From assembly GCA_958299035.1 (NCBI GenBank), contig CATQJL010000112.1, positions 59,069,823 through 59,133,822 on the forward strand: 64,000 nucleotides of DNA. Direction: 5' to 3'. The notes below the pieces were generated by a model, which saw nothing but the letters and a program-made list of their open reading frames with translations, was not told where the DNA came from and did no database searches. Numbering within the stretch: position 1 is the first letter of the stretch; every line of letters begins with the position of its first letter. Position numbers and translations under genes: made by a program. The DNA comes from Cylicocyclus nassatus (taxonomy: Eukaryota; Nematoda; Chromadorea; Rhabditida; Strongylidae). Below, piece after piece: positions 20,438 through 32,663 of the stretch.

Positions 20438-22527
20438 TTATTGAAGATACAGGTTTTTTATCTCCAGATAAAAAACAAAAAACTTGAAAAATTGAAAATT
20501 TTTGGCCAATAAAAACCAAAAAATTATGTTCCAATCTATAATTTGTGAAGAGATAGGAGAACATTAAGGTAAGCAACATATGGATGGATAGAGCGTAAAA
20601 AGCTCTATCACATGGTGGCCAGAAAACGTGCGTTTACCTGCAAAGAAGTAAATAACACATATAGGCGCCGTAAAACCTAATTACCCGCGCCGTGCCTTGG
20701 ACACCAGCGTAAGCGAGCGGTCGTCGCGAACGACTGTGGGCGTTCACTATATTCCAGGAAATCTTTCTTTAGCTTTCATGTTGTTTTCGTCAATGCAAGG
20801 TGTATCTTGACGAAAGCTCCCTTCACAAGTTTAAAAAAATATGTGTGGAAAGGGTGCGCGCTCATTGTCGCTCGCAAAAAGCCCGTAGCGCTTCGGGACC
20901 AAACGTTCCCAGCCGCGCCGCGCCTTGGTGTTCAAAGCGACGCGTGGGCAATTGGATTTTACGGGGCCTGCATCTTCGTTCTCAAAAGTGCTAATGACCA
21001 TATCCCCTGACTTCATGCGTTACGGCCAGCAAGCCACAGTGGGTTCGGTGACTCCTTCACTCATTGAAGTAGTGGTACTTTGATGGTTTCGCATGTTTCG
21101 CTGCGCAAATGCTGTTAAAATTTCATAATTTGTCAAGGTGATTAACTTTGCATTTCACCAAGTATGAAAGTTATTAGGTAAGTAAATGACCTTATATAGG
21201 TACTATTTGAGAGAGAATAATATGCTCTAATATCTATCTATCAAAACTGAGAAGTTCAGTCACTTCTCTTTCTTCAGAAATTTACAGTTATTCTCAAGGG
21301 TCCCATTTTTTACCGTTCAACCTAATATGTGATTGAAAGTTGTGACAAGCTTTATTCTGGGTTGGTAGTAAATCTGTCGAAACGTGCAGCTCAAACTCAG
21401 AGTTAACTCAGAGTTAACTCCGAGTTAACACGCGCCTTTCAGGGACCATTAACACCTGCCTAAACAAACCAAATTGGGAAAAGGATGATATGACACGATA
21501 ACCCGTAAAACGTAGTTTATGCCAAGTAAGGAAACACAGCGTAACACTCTTCCGTGCAGGACGCCACGCGACGAAAAGCGTAGCTCAGCTGCGCGTTAAC
21601 TCTGAGTTTGTTGCGCGTTTCAGGCTCGCGCGAAGCTCGGAGTTAACTCTGAGTCTGGTTAGAGAAAGAGAAATAATGTGCCGACGAGGAGGTACAGCTT
21701 AAAAGTCTCTCGGGTAGATCTTGCTCCGAGTTTCATCAAGCATGATCAGGGCTCAGCACAGGTAGCTTAAGGGACAAGCTGGATATCGTTTTGGGGCAAA
21801 AGGCAAGGGGGATATCGTTGAAGCGATCCCCCCCCCCTTCCTCCTCCCTCCCTCACAATCACCTTCTCTATCTTATGTCATCTTTCACCTTCTATAGAGG
21901 ACGCAGATTGTCATTCCTGCCTTTTCGATCCCATTTCTGCAAAAAAACAAAAATTTCCTGTTTCAACAGGTTCGTCGCTTAAGCGCGCGAATTCAAAAAG
22001 CCTGCCAGAAAGAAACAAAAGCCTTGCTTACAGCTAGGGAAAATGAAATGACACCAAAATTGGTGTGTAGATGGGCAATAGGGATTTAGGACTACGTGCG
22101 AAAATTTATGAAAAAATTATGTGAACCGAAGGCGTGGCAAACTTTTTTCGGAGTCAAATGGCTTCCCAGCAAACTGTTCTAGGCATATTTTGTAGGCGGC
22201 GGCAAGCCTGCTCCAAACGCACAATGGTGGCGCCGCGCACAGCATGCCGCCAATTTGGAAAATACAAAGTTCTTCAGTCCTTTTTCTTCTGTTCAATGCT
22301 GTTTTTTAGTTTTGTTTTATTATTCTTTGTTATTCCTGTTTGATCCATTCATGATCGAGTCATAGGTGATGTCGTGTTTTTGTAGCGAAGTCTGCGGGGG
22401 CTTAGTTTTTGAAAAATTGAAAAAGCCACCTCATGCCGAGCCCTGAGCATGATGGGGGTATCAAGATGCACTGTTAGACATAAAAATTTGAAATTTTGTA
22501 AAATTTTGCCTCCGGAGTCATCCGAAG
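20438..22527. other. Centre of the inverted-repeat structure; no gene seen
   Basis: It contains overlapping GC-rich frames at 20800-21016 without a recognisable domain, an iterated GAGTTAACTC block (21388-21660) and ordinary AT-rich sequence. Nothing supports a gene. Confidence 0.5.
21388..21660. repeat. Inverted GAGTTAACTC repeats
   Basis: ACTCAGAGTTAACTCCGAGT is iterated at the left and reappears inverted at 21594-21650 (GCGTTAACTCTGAGTTTG, CGGAGTTAACTCTGAG). The unit is itself a palindrome, so the block is a clustered set of short inverted repeats around a non-coding core. Degenerate relatives occur near 25830-25975. Confidence 0.6.
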
Positions 22528-22910
22528 GCACGCTGATCACGAATATGATAGTCATTTTTCGCTACGGGGCCACACGATTACGGTAGCTATACGGTAGCTG
22601 GGCTGAAACCATAAAATTGGTGCAACTTGGTATTGTGGGGTTGTTTGTCACGCTGATGACGACTACAACGTTCATTTTTCGCCATTCGACCACATAGCGA
22701 GGTTACGGTAAGGATACGGTAGTTGGGCGGAAATCACGAAATTGACTGATACTTGGAGTGAAGTTTTTTGCATTCTAATTACAAATATGCTATTTATTTT
22801 TCGCTGCAGGGCCACCCATAAATCGGGATTACTGTGGGTTTACTGTGGGCGGTAAATTATCAAGGAATTGACTGAAACACGGTGTGGTTGCCACGCTGAT
22901 TATGTGCAAA
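22528..22910 (+). repeat. About 121 bp tandem repeat, 3+ diverged units
   Basis: The phrase CACGCTGAT...TCATTTTTCGC recurs at about 22530, 22650 and 22770, with a final CACGCTGATTATG near 22893. Each is followed by a TACGGTA.GNATACGGTAG stretch and GAAAT...AAATTG. Similar TACGGTAAGTGGGGC text sits at both ends of the surrounding inverted arms, so the arms and this array share ancestry. Confidence 0.65.
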
Positions 22911-23247
22911 TCATCTTGCATGGAAATGCAATGGTTGCAGCCATCAGCGCCGTATTCCATCTTGAATAACCTCTCGGCAGCTGTGAAATCAAAGCCATGG
23001 AGGAAGCAATTGCCCAATTGCCCACCTAATGCCCACCTGAGGAAGGCAAAACTCCCATTTTCCAAGCTGTTCTGCACCTAAAGCTTAGCATATAGCAACA
23101 TTATAATTCCAAAACTTGTCCTCTGCTCCTTGTTAATATCCTATGCAACGACATCTGTTTAGTTTGCCGCCCTCATGCTGGGTCTTGATGGGGTTATTCG
23201 GTGCGCTAAACACAAATACGGCAGTCATTTTATAATACAATGATATA

Positions 23248-24938
23248 TTAGGTCGTTCCGAAAGTTCTTCCGCACGATTTTCAAATTCATAACTCTTTAA
23301 ATTCTTAACGAATTTGCACTATCAAAATTTTACGTAAGAGAGGAACTCATGCTCTTTGCAAATGTACTTGAATTGTTCGTTAATTTGTACAAATGAAGGA
23401 GATGGAAGCTCAAAACCGAAATCACTCAAAATTTGAATTTTTCGTGTAGGGTCATAAAAAATCGGAGACTTGCAACAAAAATCTCAGCAGTCGGTATTGT
23501 AGGTTCTTTCACCAGCTCTTTCTAAAAGTGCAAAGTTTGTGCTGATTGAGCGTCTCTATGAAAAGTTATGATTTCGCTGAAAAACGCCAAAATAAATCAA
23601 ATTCGCCCTTTTGTATTGCTTGCGCGAAAACCGTAACTTTTCATAGAGACGCTCAATCAGCGCAAACTTTGCAGTGTTAGAAAGAGCTGGTGAAAGAACA
23701 TAATACTGACTGCTCCGACTTTAGTTGCAAGTCTCCGATTTTTTATGACCCTACACGAAAAATTCAAATTTTGAGTGATTTCGGTTTTGAGCTTCTATCT
23801 CCTTCGTTTGTACAAATTAACGAATAATCCAAGTACATTTGCAAAGAGCATGAGTTCCTCTCTTAAGTGAAATTTTGATCTACAGATTCGTTGAGAATTT
23901 AAAGAGTTATGAATTTTTGCTAATATTACGTTCTGAAAGTAATGTCGCTTTTTTCAAACGTGCGCTACATCTCGTAGAACAAAGATGTGTAAGAGATTCT
24001 GGTAGCATTTGATGCAGCATTTCAATCTCTTTCTAATGGTTATATAAGCATTGCATAATAATCAATAAGCACTTGAAAATTACCAAAAACTGCGACTCAT
24101 ACTTTTTGAGAAGGTCAAGTTTTACACTTTTTCTAAATTTTCATAACACGGAAGGAGTCCAAGTAATGGATGGATAGAGCAAACCGTACAGGAAACGGCA
24201 GAAATTTTTTCCACTTCCCAGAGCTCGTCATAATTTTTGTAGAGATTTTTTGATGGAACTACCGAATTTTAGCAGGCTCGTCTCAGACCCAAATGGATCA
24301 GACATCAATAAATTTTCGGATTTTGAAACTTACAAAGATGGATTATGGTCTGACACTAATTTTACAAACTAAATAAACATTCACCTCTTCAGATTAGCAA
24401 CTTTCGACATTTCCGGGTACAGCCTGGGGCGCCCTGGAAAACCCGAATTATGATGATTTTATCCCGGAAAACATTATAAATCGAAAACAAAGAACAACTG
24501 TTAAAAAGAGGAGAAAATGCTGCGTCGAATGACCCCCGAGTTGCTTGCCGGTTGTTGTTCTGTGAGGTTTGAATTGACCAGATATGGAATTTGATGGGCA
24601 TTTTAAAACTGATTCCAGAAACTCTAAGAAGCAAGCTAAGGAAAAGAAAAAAATTACTCTGTGTCCTATAGCGTTTGCTCTATCTAAAAGTCACTTGTTC
24701 TTTTTTTGAAATTAGGTACAAACATTTAGAAATAGCCGAACTTGACCATGGCAAAAAGCATGAGTCGCAAACTTTGGTAATTTTTCGAAAGCTCATTTAA
24801 TATTCTGCAACGAAATTACAACCATTAGAAAGAGGATGAAATGCTGCATCGAATTTTCCTAAAAGCTCTTAAAAATCTTGATTCCCTGAAATGTGGCGTT
24901 CGTTTGAAGAAAGCGACATTACTTTCGGAACGACCTAA
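23248..24938. mobile_element. Mariner-like foldback compound, TIR TTAGGTCGTTCCGAAAGT, TA duplication
   Basis: The left end TTAGGTCGTTCCGAAAGTTC and the right end CTTTCGGAACGACCTAA are flanked by TA. Inside are two consecutive long palindromes, about 23278-23930 and 23933-24938; the second starts with a decayed TIR (TTCTGAAAGTAATGTCGC). This looks like one element inserted beside or into a relative. The partner arm at about 19925-19940 shows the uninterrupted site. The first palindrome's core is shared with 26350-26996. Confidence 0.8.
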
Positions 24939-25110
24939 TATAATAAGGTTATGGTAAGAGGTCAAGGTTAAGAATTAGCTGAAACTTGGCACACTGGGAT
25001 TATTGGGGGGAGGGGATGGGGGTCAGTAGGGTTCACAAAACCTTCCATGCGGTTGTGCCATTTAGCAGGTTACGGCGAGCATACGGTAAGTGGGGCAAGA
25101 TCGTGGAATA

Positions 25111-25309
25111 AGGACAAATTGCCTAAAGGTTTATTCTGCGCGCAATCTGAATAGTCCATTGTTTTTATTGCGTATCCTATCCACCTGTAGCTTTCGGCTG
25201 CACAAAACACCCCGTGCAATAAACCATCATTCTGCTATAAAAGTAAAAATCAGTGAGGCTTTGATATGACGTGTTTGACATTCTTTGTGTTAGTACAGTG
25301 AATACATCA
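25111..25309. other. No gene seen
   Basis: AT-rich sequence between the 5.3 kb inverted-repeat structure and the next foldback. I see no feature in it. Confidence 0.5.
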
Positions 25310-25691
25310 AAGGCATTGTTCAGGTCAACTGGAGGGTGGCGGGATCTTGATATAGTGCGGGAATACGGCCCCTGACTAATGAACCATTCACGTCCGAATG
25401 AAAAAGGTGATTTCTGAAGCAAGGAAATCGCTCAGGAAGAAAGGAGCGGTCCGCTAATCCCGCCTTTTTGACAAGTTTTGACGTGGCGAATGCTGTGGAT
25501 TTAATGTATTGACCATGTCAATACTTGCCATGGAAGCAGGATTAGCAGACCGACCCTTTCTTATGGAGCTATTTTCTCGCTCCAGAAATCACCTTTTTTC
25601 AATCGGACGTGAACTGGTTCATTAGTCAGGAGCCGTACTCCCGCACTACATCAAGATCCCACCACCCTCCAGTTGACCTGAACATTGCCTT
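25310..25691. mobile_element. Foldback with about 150 bp arms
   Basis: AAGGCATTGTTCAGGTCAAC is mirrored by GTTGACCTGAACATTGCCTT, and complementarity continues through GGAGGGTGGCGGGATCTTGA. The 81-residue minus-strand frame 25177-25422 reads through this arm and is not a gene. Confidence 0.75.
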
Positions 25692-25715
25692 CAAGGTAGA
25701 GGATCTACATCGAAA

Positions 25716-25790
25716 GGTGTATCGTAGCCTAGTGATTGTTGATACTATCACGCGCTAGACCAAACAGGTTCGACTCCCAAGTTGAGTGTC
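25716..25790 (+). repeat. tRNA-like pol III promoter relic (possible SINE head)
   Basis: A box-B match GGTTCGACTCC is at 25767-25777 and a box-A-like TAGCCTAGTG lies about 43 bases upstream. The flanking bases do not pair into a proper T arm or acceptor stem, so it is not a working tRNA. It may be a tRNA pseudogene or the head of a SINE. Confidence 0.35.
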
Positions 25791-26349
25791 GCTTTTGCAG
25801 TAACGTGCATGATAGCTCTTTGAAAAGCAGAATGAAACTCTGAGCTTGAAGGTTGAGACTCGGAAATTCGAAAGGGAGTTCAGAATTTCAATAAGTGAAA
25901 CTCCGAGTTTTAGAACGGAACTCAGGGTTATTTACGAGTTGACGTGAAGCTTTAAATCGGAGTTCCAACCAGACTATTACTGACCTAAATTATTTTTATT
26001 TGATACTGCCCAGTGCAAGATGGCAAATCAGAAGTATTAGGTGGTAACCAACAATGAGTTTTTGCAGCTTTTCTATTATTTTCCTTTGTTTAATAAAACG
26101 CCAATCTACATTTTGTAAGCGTTACAAGTTCCAAATGCAGCCATTTGTCTGCCAAATTCTGTCTGAATGTAGGATCACGCTGAGTTTAAGTGAAACAATT
26201 TATAAAAATCTAAAATTAGAGGTTGTTGCAAAGGCGGTCACTTGACACGCTTATTACGATGATGTTCCCTATGAGGTTTGGAAGATTACGAATAATCATG
26301 GCATAATTTCTGAAAACAATCGATTACGATAGTCATGGTCAGGAGCACT

Positions 26350-26996
26350 TTCAAAAAATCGTAACTTCTGATTTTTCCAACCGATTTGATTGCTTTTATT
26401 TTTGTATGAAAGAGTAAGTCATGCTCTTTATGATGTCGTCTTGACTACTTACTAATGATCATCTGTTGCATAGATAGGAGCGATAGAGGAAAATTGGTCA
26501 TGAATTTTCTGCGTAGGGTCATAAAAAATCGGAAACTTTCAACAAAAATTGGTGCAGTCAGTATTATAGGTTCTTTCACCAGCTCCTTCTAACAGTGCAA
26601 AGTTTGCGCTGATTGAGCGTCTCTATGAAAAGTTACGGTTTTCGAGCAAGCAATACAAAAGGGCGAATTTGATTTATTTTGGTGTTTTTCAGGGAAATCA
26701 TAACTTTTCATAGAGACGCTCAATCAGCACAAACTTTGCACTGTTAGAAAGAGCAGGCAACAGAACCTATAATACTGACTGCTCCGATTTTTGTTGCAGG
26801 TTTCCGATTTTTTATGACCCTACACAGAAAATTCAAATTTTGACCAATTTTCTTCTATCGCTCGCTCCTATCTATGCAACAGACGATCATTAGTAAGTAG
26901 CTAAGATGTGTTATAAAGAGCATGACTTACTCTTTCATACAAAAATAAAAGCAGTCAAATCGGTTGGAAAAATCAGAAGTTACGATTTTTTGAAAA
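26350..26996. mobile_element. Mariner-like foldback related to 23278-23930
   Basis: The arms start TTCAAAAAATCGTAACTTCT and end with its complement. The core (TAGGTTCTTTCACCAGCTC, GAGCGTCTCTATGAAAAGTTA) is nearly the same as in the element at 23278-23930, although the outer arms differ. Just outside, CTTTCGGGACGACCCA resembles a decayed TIR of that family. Confidence 0.7.
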
Positions 26997-26999
26997 TGG

Positions 27000-27687
27000 T
27001 GCGACAGAACTTTCGGGACGACCCAGTACATAGCTCAGGTAAGTGAAAATTCTGAAGATGTGGCCGTGCTGTGCTGCGGTCGCGAAGACGGATGGAAAGG
27101 ATATAAATTGCCGAAGGAGGACATTAATGGATTGAGATAACGGGTAGGAATTTCAAAATACAGAGCAATTCACTTCAGTCAACATAGTTGACTATTTTGT
27201 AATTTATTGAGAACTCTCGGCAGACGAAAAGCCAGAAGTTTTCAAGATAAAAGGTAAGAGGATGGTGTTGTAATACTGCAAGGTTGCAACGAAAAAGCTT
27301 CCATAGCTGCGAAAAAATATAGATGCGACCCAGCTACGACCCCCCTGTTTTTATTTTTACCGAATTACATAGAACTGTAAGAAAATCTACAGGTTAGGAA
27401 ACAAGACCGAATTTTGCACAAATGTAGCAGAGCTTCTCCAGAGTACAGATAAATTGTATGGGCCTGTGAAAAACATTACAAAAAGATTTTAAAATCATTG
27501 ATGGTCATCCTTGGTAAAGATATTCGCTTTCGTCGACTTTTTGAGACTTCATTAGAGCTTCGGAAGCTAGATGTTTAGGCAAATCATATATCCTTCAAAA
27601 ATTTTTAGGCTTTTGAAAAGGTTTTTTTTGGCAATTTCTACCGATTTTTTATCTTTATTATTCTGATTTCTACTTTTTTATAGATTT
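27000..27687. other. No gene seen
   Basis: AT-rich sequence with scattered T runs. No splice-linked frames or clear repeats were found. Confidence 0.5.
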
Positions 27688-29120
27688 ACTAGCTGGCTTA
27701 CCCGGCTCTGTCCGGCTCTGTCAAAACACTATGATAAAGGCCCCATCCCTATCTCTGTACAACCTCTCCCTGTGCCCACGTCCACATGCCAATTCCCTAT
27801 TCCTGCTGTTTTAGAGATAGGCATGTTCGATTACCCCTCTGCGCCAATTCCCAGTCCCATAGCTCAAACTTTGCAAAAAAAAATCGATAACATCGATAAA
27901 ACTGATGGATATTTTCAAAAACTAATATTGTATTCGTAATTAGCATGTGCGATAACCCTATGCCCTATTTCCATAGATCAAACTTTGCAAGAAATCGATA
28001 AAAATCGATAAATCGATGTCGCTCGATGAAGAATAGTAGCGATGACCCCGCCCCGCCCCGAAGTGTGTAGTCGTCCTCACCCCACCAGTGGGTCGGTGGT
28101 CGAATTTGAATTCGAACTGGAGCAGGTCGGCCGCGGCAGAGCGCGGCAGATTGCAACTCAGCCAACCGCTTGCACATGAGCTTTCCTCTTATTTTCTTCG
28201 TGTTTCTTTGCTATCTCTCATATTGCGCAATGCTCTTAATCAGATTTTTAGATTTTGACTCTGCCGCGGCCGGCCTACTCCAGTTGGAATACAAATTCGA
28301 CCACCGACAGACTAGTGAGGACGACTGGGGTGAGAACGACTATATGTGTGCCAAGTTTGGTCCGGATCGGTTGAGTAATGAAATTTTCTATTTGGAACAT
28401 AATACAGACATAAAGCCAGACATTCAGCTTATATACAGAGTGTCCTAAAAAAATGTGAACACTGTTTGATCGTTAATAACTCCGTTGCTTTCATGTCTTT
28501 CGCCGAGCTTGAGGCACCATTCTGTAGAGCGAGGTTCAACTTAGATTTACAGTATGGAGCGAATCAGCGTTCGCTCTTCGTTACTGTAGGATTAGGGTAT
28601 GAACTTTCAGCATGTGGATCCATTGTGACATATGCCATTTGACAAAATTTTTTTCAAAAAATCTGAAAAATTGTGTACTAGGGTTTTCGCGCACGCTGAT
28701 TCTACTGCACAACTTTTTACGAGTGTTTTTAGCTCTTTTGACGGTGTAATCACATTTCTGACAAATGCTGGAAATTCGGTTATTACGGTTTACCTGGGGT
28801 AACCTTGGAAAGAAGCATCGCAGTAAAGTGGAAATTTCATATTCGAAATCAGCGGCTGCCATTACTATAATATAAGTGTTTTTGGCTTGTTTGGTTTTGT
28901 TCCGAGGCAGAATATGGCCTCCAACAACCTAAAATCCTTGTCGAAGTTCCTACCGTAATCCTACAGTAATGAAGAGCGATCGATGATTTGCTCCATGCTA
29001 TAGATCTAAGTTGAACCTCGCTTTAAAGAATGGTGCCTCATGCTCGGCGAAAGACATAAAAGCAAGGGAGTTATTAACAAAACAGTGTTCACATTTTTTG
29101 GGGACACCCTGTATAAGATT
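27688..29120 (+). repeat. Dispersed repeat 'ACTAGCTGGC', copy 3, split by a mariner-like element
   Basis: The head ACTAGCTGGCTTACCCGGC is at 27688. The body is a degenerate palindrome: GTCGTCCTCACCCCACCAG near 28070 against its complement at 28315. The usual tail CTTTATATATAAGAT is divided: CAGCTTATATA ends at 28435 and TAAGATT resumes at 29114, with a 676 bp element between. Confidence 0.7.
28436..29111. mobile_element. Mariner-like foldback, family 'CAGGGTGTCC', copy 1
   Basis: The left end CAGAGTGTCCTAAAAAAATG and the right end TTTTTTGGGGACACCCTG are flanked by TA. The arms are complementary for about 150 bp (GTTCAACTTAGATTTACAG region against its partner, AGCGAGGTTCAAC and GTTGAACCTCGCT). 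It inserted into the tail of the ACTAGCTGGC repeat. A second copy is at 54224-54794. Non-autonomous. Confidence 0.82.
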
Positions 29121-30416
29121 GTAAAGAACATACATCAATTATGTCATTTGATTTCCTTTTAAGCTTACCGTATTTTAGCCAAACAACCTGCCCCCCCCCA
29201 CCACTTCAGGTTCCCTCTTTACGATCCCTGTTGCGATAGCCCAAACTTATTCAAATTGTTCAAATTTTTTATTTTCTTGTGAAGTTTCGAATTCGAAATT
29301 TTGTTGATATCTCCGGTATTCAAACAATTCTGCACTAGAAAATTGCTTTCCGTGTATCCATACATATTGTTCCAAATAGTTCGTGTTCTGTGTAGCGCAG
29401 GTAATAGGTCGCCGTTTTTTGCATTTATACACTAAAATTCTCAACCGTGAGCTACACGAAGCGGCCTGATCCGCTTATTCAGTTTCATCGATCTGTTGTT
29501 GTGCTTCTTGTTTTGTATTTGTTTGGTGTTTGTTTTGGTTTACTCCTTTTCTCTGCTAAGCTTCTTCTATTGCCCACCTTGGTAACTCGCGCTAGTGGTA
29601 GTTTCGTTCTCTTGAGCTTTTGCTAAGTTTTGAGCATTGCGCTAGAACGTTCTTTTGCGTGCTAGTGGTGATTTTGTTTTGTGATCTATCTCTCATTGAT
29701 CCAAGGGGAACGCTAGTCGTGAGCCACGCGTCGCATTGCTCGTTGTTCTGCTTCGGATTTCTCTTGTTAATTTTATTGTTGTTGTTTGCCTTTCGATAAA
29801 GGCTTTGTGTTCTCTCCTAGTGGTCTTGTCAGCACGAACCGCGGTCATAACCACCTTTTTGGTTGAGTGCTTGACCAATTCCCAGTACTTATACTTTACC
29901 GCCACTTCTGAGTAATGGTATTCCTAGCTTTACATTTTCTTATCAAACATATGTTTGTGAGCAGTATACATATCTCTAATGTTTCATATGACAGGTTGAA
30001 CCATGGATCCGCTCCTATTTGCCTTCTCATATGACAGGTACTTGCTGATTTTCCGCACCCGGATGTAACTTGATACTGAATACAAAACTATCTGATTTTA
30101 TTTCTGCCCAACGCTTGCGACATCCATGATGATCTTGCCGTCGGTTTCTGAGCCAAATATCAGTTTTATCAGTCGTATTTATCTGATTTTCAGCTGGTCA
30201 GTCCATTAAACGAGCAGTCTGCTCATCTCAGTGGTGATCTCCATCGGGCATGCCTTCTTTCACAAAAAATCCACTTCAGGATTCTGAGTGTCCACCGCCG
30301 TCATTCCGCTCATTATGTGACCATTATCGCTTTTCGCTTTCAAAATGAACTCAGCTGGATCATGAAGACGAAATAATGTTTTCATATTCGAAGTTTAAAG
30401 CTACGTTCTATAGACA
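29121..30416. other. No gene seen
   Basis: T-rich, low-complexity sequence. The minus-strand frames at 29247 and 29693 are short and have no motif. Confidence 0.5.
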
Positions 30417-30668
30417 AGGCATTCGAAAAATCGTACGATGGCGCGACATGCACACTTCCGGCTACCGTATTTTGTTGGTTTTCATCCCTACTCCCATGGT
30501 CTGCTTACCTAGAACATATTTGAACACTGAAAGTGACTGAGTATTTGAACACTGGAAGGGCTGAGCTGAGCATCGAAGTGATGCAATCTTGTATGAGTGT
30601 TTCACGCTCCTGATGCTCTTATGGGCGCAATGACCGCAGTCAAATCCGCCGTCAGATGCTATAAATGA
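30417..30668. mobile_element. 'GGGCATTCGAAAAAT' MITE, copy 2
   Basis: It begins GGCATTCGAAAAATCGTACG and shares GGGCGCAATGACCGCAGTCA with copies at 5898 and 37400. Its right end is decayed (CCGTCAGATGCTATAAATG). The 98-residue minus-strand frame here is a by-product. Confidence 0.6.
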
Positions 30669-32663
30669 CCTACATGTGTAAACTTGTGTCCGTGACCAAG
30701 GACCTTTTAGCTCAAATCTGTATCTTCGCAAATGCGAACTGTGTTCAACTTGTTCCAACTAATTCGAAACACTGTTCTTCTCCTTACTTGGTTCACTTTC
30801 CTCAACATGGTAAGAGCTTCACCAGTACTCTTTGAAAATTAAACTTTCTCATCGGAAAAACGAAAACCCGGGGACTTCCCATTCCTATACCCTTGTCTTT
30901 CCATTGCATCATCCGATGCACTGCCGCTGCACACATTTGGAAAGATATAGTTGCTTGGCTGACCCCCTCTTGACTGGGACGACAAGGGGCGATGAGGCTG
31001 TATTGTTTTCGAAATTTCTATAGCAAATGGCCAATGTTCCCGCGTTGGAGGATCTCCTCCCTTTTTTTCAACCAGGTTGACATCGCATAAATTATGACTC
31101 TTGGGCATAAAACTTGACGTCGGACTTCCAAGAGTCAAGGGAGAGGTCGGTACTGAGACAAACTTCTATGACTCTCACATCGTCTGGGCGTTTTTTGTGC
31201 AGCAGAATTATCGCAAAACCCATCTTATTCATGCGGTTGGGCCATCCTTGTTATTCGATGAGAATGGCCTTTGTATGACACTCGCCAAGCATGTTATACT
31301 GCAATTTCGGAAGCATTCCCACTCAAGGTCCGGCACGAGTGCGTTTCTGCGTTTTCTGAAAACAAAGTCTCCCTTGACTTTTGGAAGTTTTACGAAGTCC
31401 CCTTTGACCTACCTGTTTAGGAGAAGATGAAAACAAGAAAGATTTACTAGCTTGAGAGAAAAAACGTGAGATAAGAGTGAAAATCCAATTTGGAGCTGAC
31501 TAATACGCATGCACTAGTGTTTGGCATTGAAGCGCGATATTTAACAATGCGATTTATGAAGAAATTGCTGCTGAAAATGCTCTAGACTACCTAGACCGTC
31601 TGATGACCGTCCGAGACGAAGTAATTTTGGAAGAGGTAATGGTTTTATAATTAATGCACGTTTTTCCTACCTCTTCTTTGAAACGCTAGTTTTCAATCAA
31701 AAATCGTTTTTCTATAAAACCTTCTGCACTGTTGGAAAGCCCTTATCTTCTAGTTCATGATGTATGTTTTCATTTTTGGAGATCTTTGTTCAAACCGAAG
31801 TTCCGTGACTTCAGAAGTAAGGTACTCAAATATGAAACTTTTTCCTTTTCTTCGAGTTGCTCTAAATCCATGAAAAATGCTCAAATTTGTTTCAAAAGAT
31901 ATGCGACATAATTGAGAAGAATTGTGCTACAAAACGCTCACCGAGGCTAAATTTTTCAGAAATTGCCAAGAAGCTTTGACTCAAAGTTAACTGATTGCTG
32001 GCATCACTCCGAGCTCTATAAAATGCTTAGGTGAGAAGCATTTGCAGAACTCTCACTTCGATGTGGTAAAGTAAACCAAGGGCTACTAATATTAAGAAAA
32101 CGGCAGAATCTCCTGGTTTTTCAAATGAGAAAAAGTCGGAGGATTCTGAAAAACCCAGTTTTTTTGCCCTCTCCAAATGCAGGAAAAAATGGATCTTTTG
32201 CTTTCTTGGCGAAATTTTTTTCGCTAAAGATTTTTGGTAAGATTCAAGTTCCACACTAACATTGAATCAACCATCGGCTATACAATGAACAAACTTTGCT
32301 TCATTTTAGTCCTTTTGAGAGTAAATTATGCTCTTCTAAACTTTCCAAAAAAACAGCTTTCCCAAGCAAGCTTAGAGCTTTCCAAAAAAAATTCTCGGTA
32401 GTTTTTGAGCCGAAAAATCTTCCTCATGGTGTGTACAATCACATGAAAGCATATGTTGTATAGCTAAAGGTTTGCTGTTTATAGGAGTTTTTTATGCACT
32501 CAAAAAGATTGTTTTGGAAAAAAATTATCTTGAGTAGAAGTGGAGGTTGAGAAAACGTGCATTAATTATGAACCAACCCAATACTTCACATGAGTTCTTG
32601 AATTTTTTCGCACAATTCTTTTGCAAATAATTTTCTAAGTATACAGTTCAAGTTTGGTGTCAT
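30669..32663. other. No supported gene; one weak exon-like segment
   Basis: At 31540-31637 a frame reads IYEEIAAENALDYLDRLMTV and ends at a GAG|gtaatg donor. This looks coding, but I found no partner exons. Opposed frames at 30839-31138 and 31101-31430 have no recognisable domain. The rest is AT-rich. Confidence 0.35.

Larger units (their letters stand above)
19787..25110. mobile_element. 5.3 kb inverted-repeat structure with two nested insertions
   Basis: The left arm (about 19787-20437) and right arm (about 23086-25110) are reverse-complement copies: GTTTGCCGCCCTC, GAATAACTCCATCAAGGCCC and CTTACCGTATCACTGTAACC all have inverted partners. The left arm carries a hAT-type MITE and the right arm a mariner-type foldback, each missing from the opposite arm. 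The centre (20438-23085) holds other repeats, including 121 bp tandem units. No coding gene is recognised. Confidence 0.7.
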
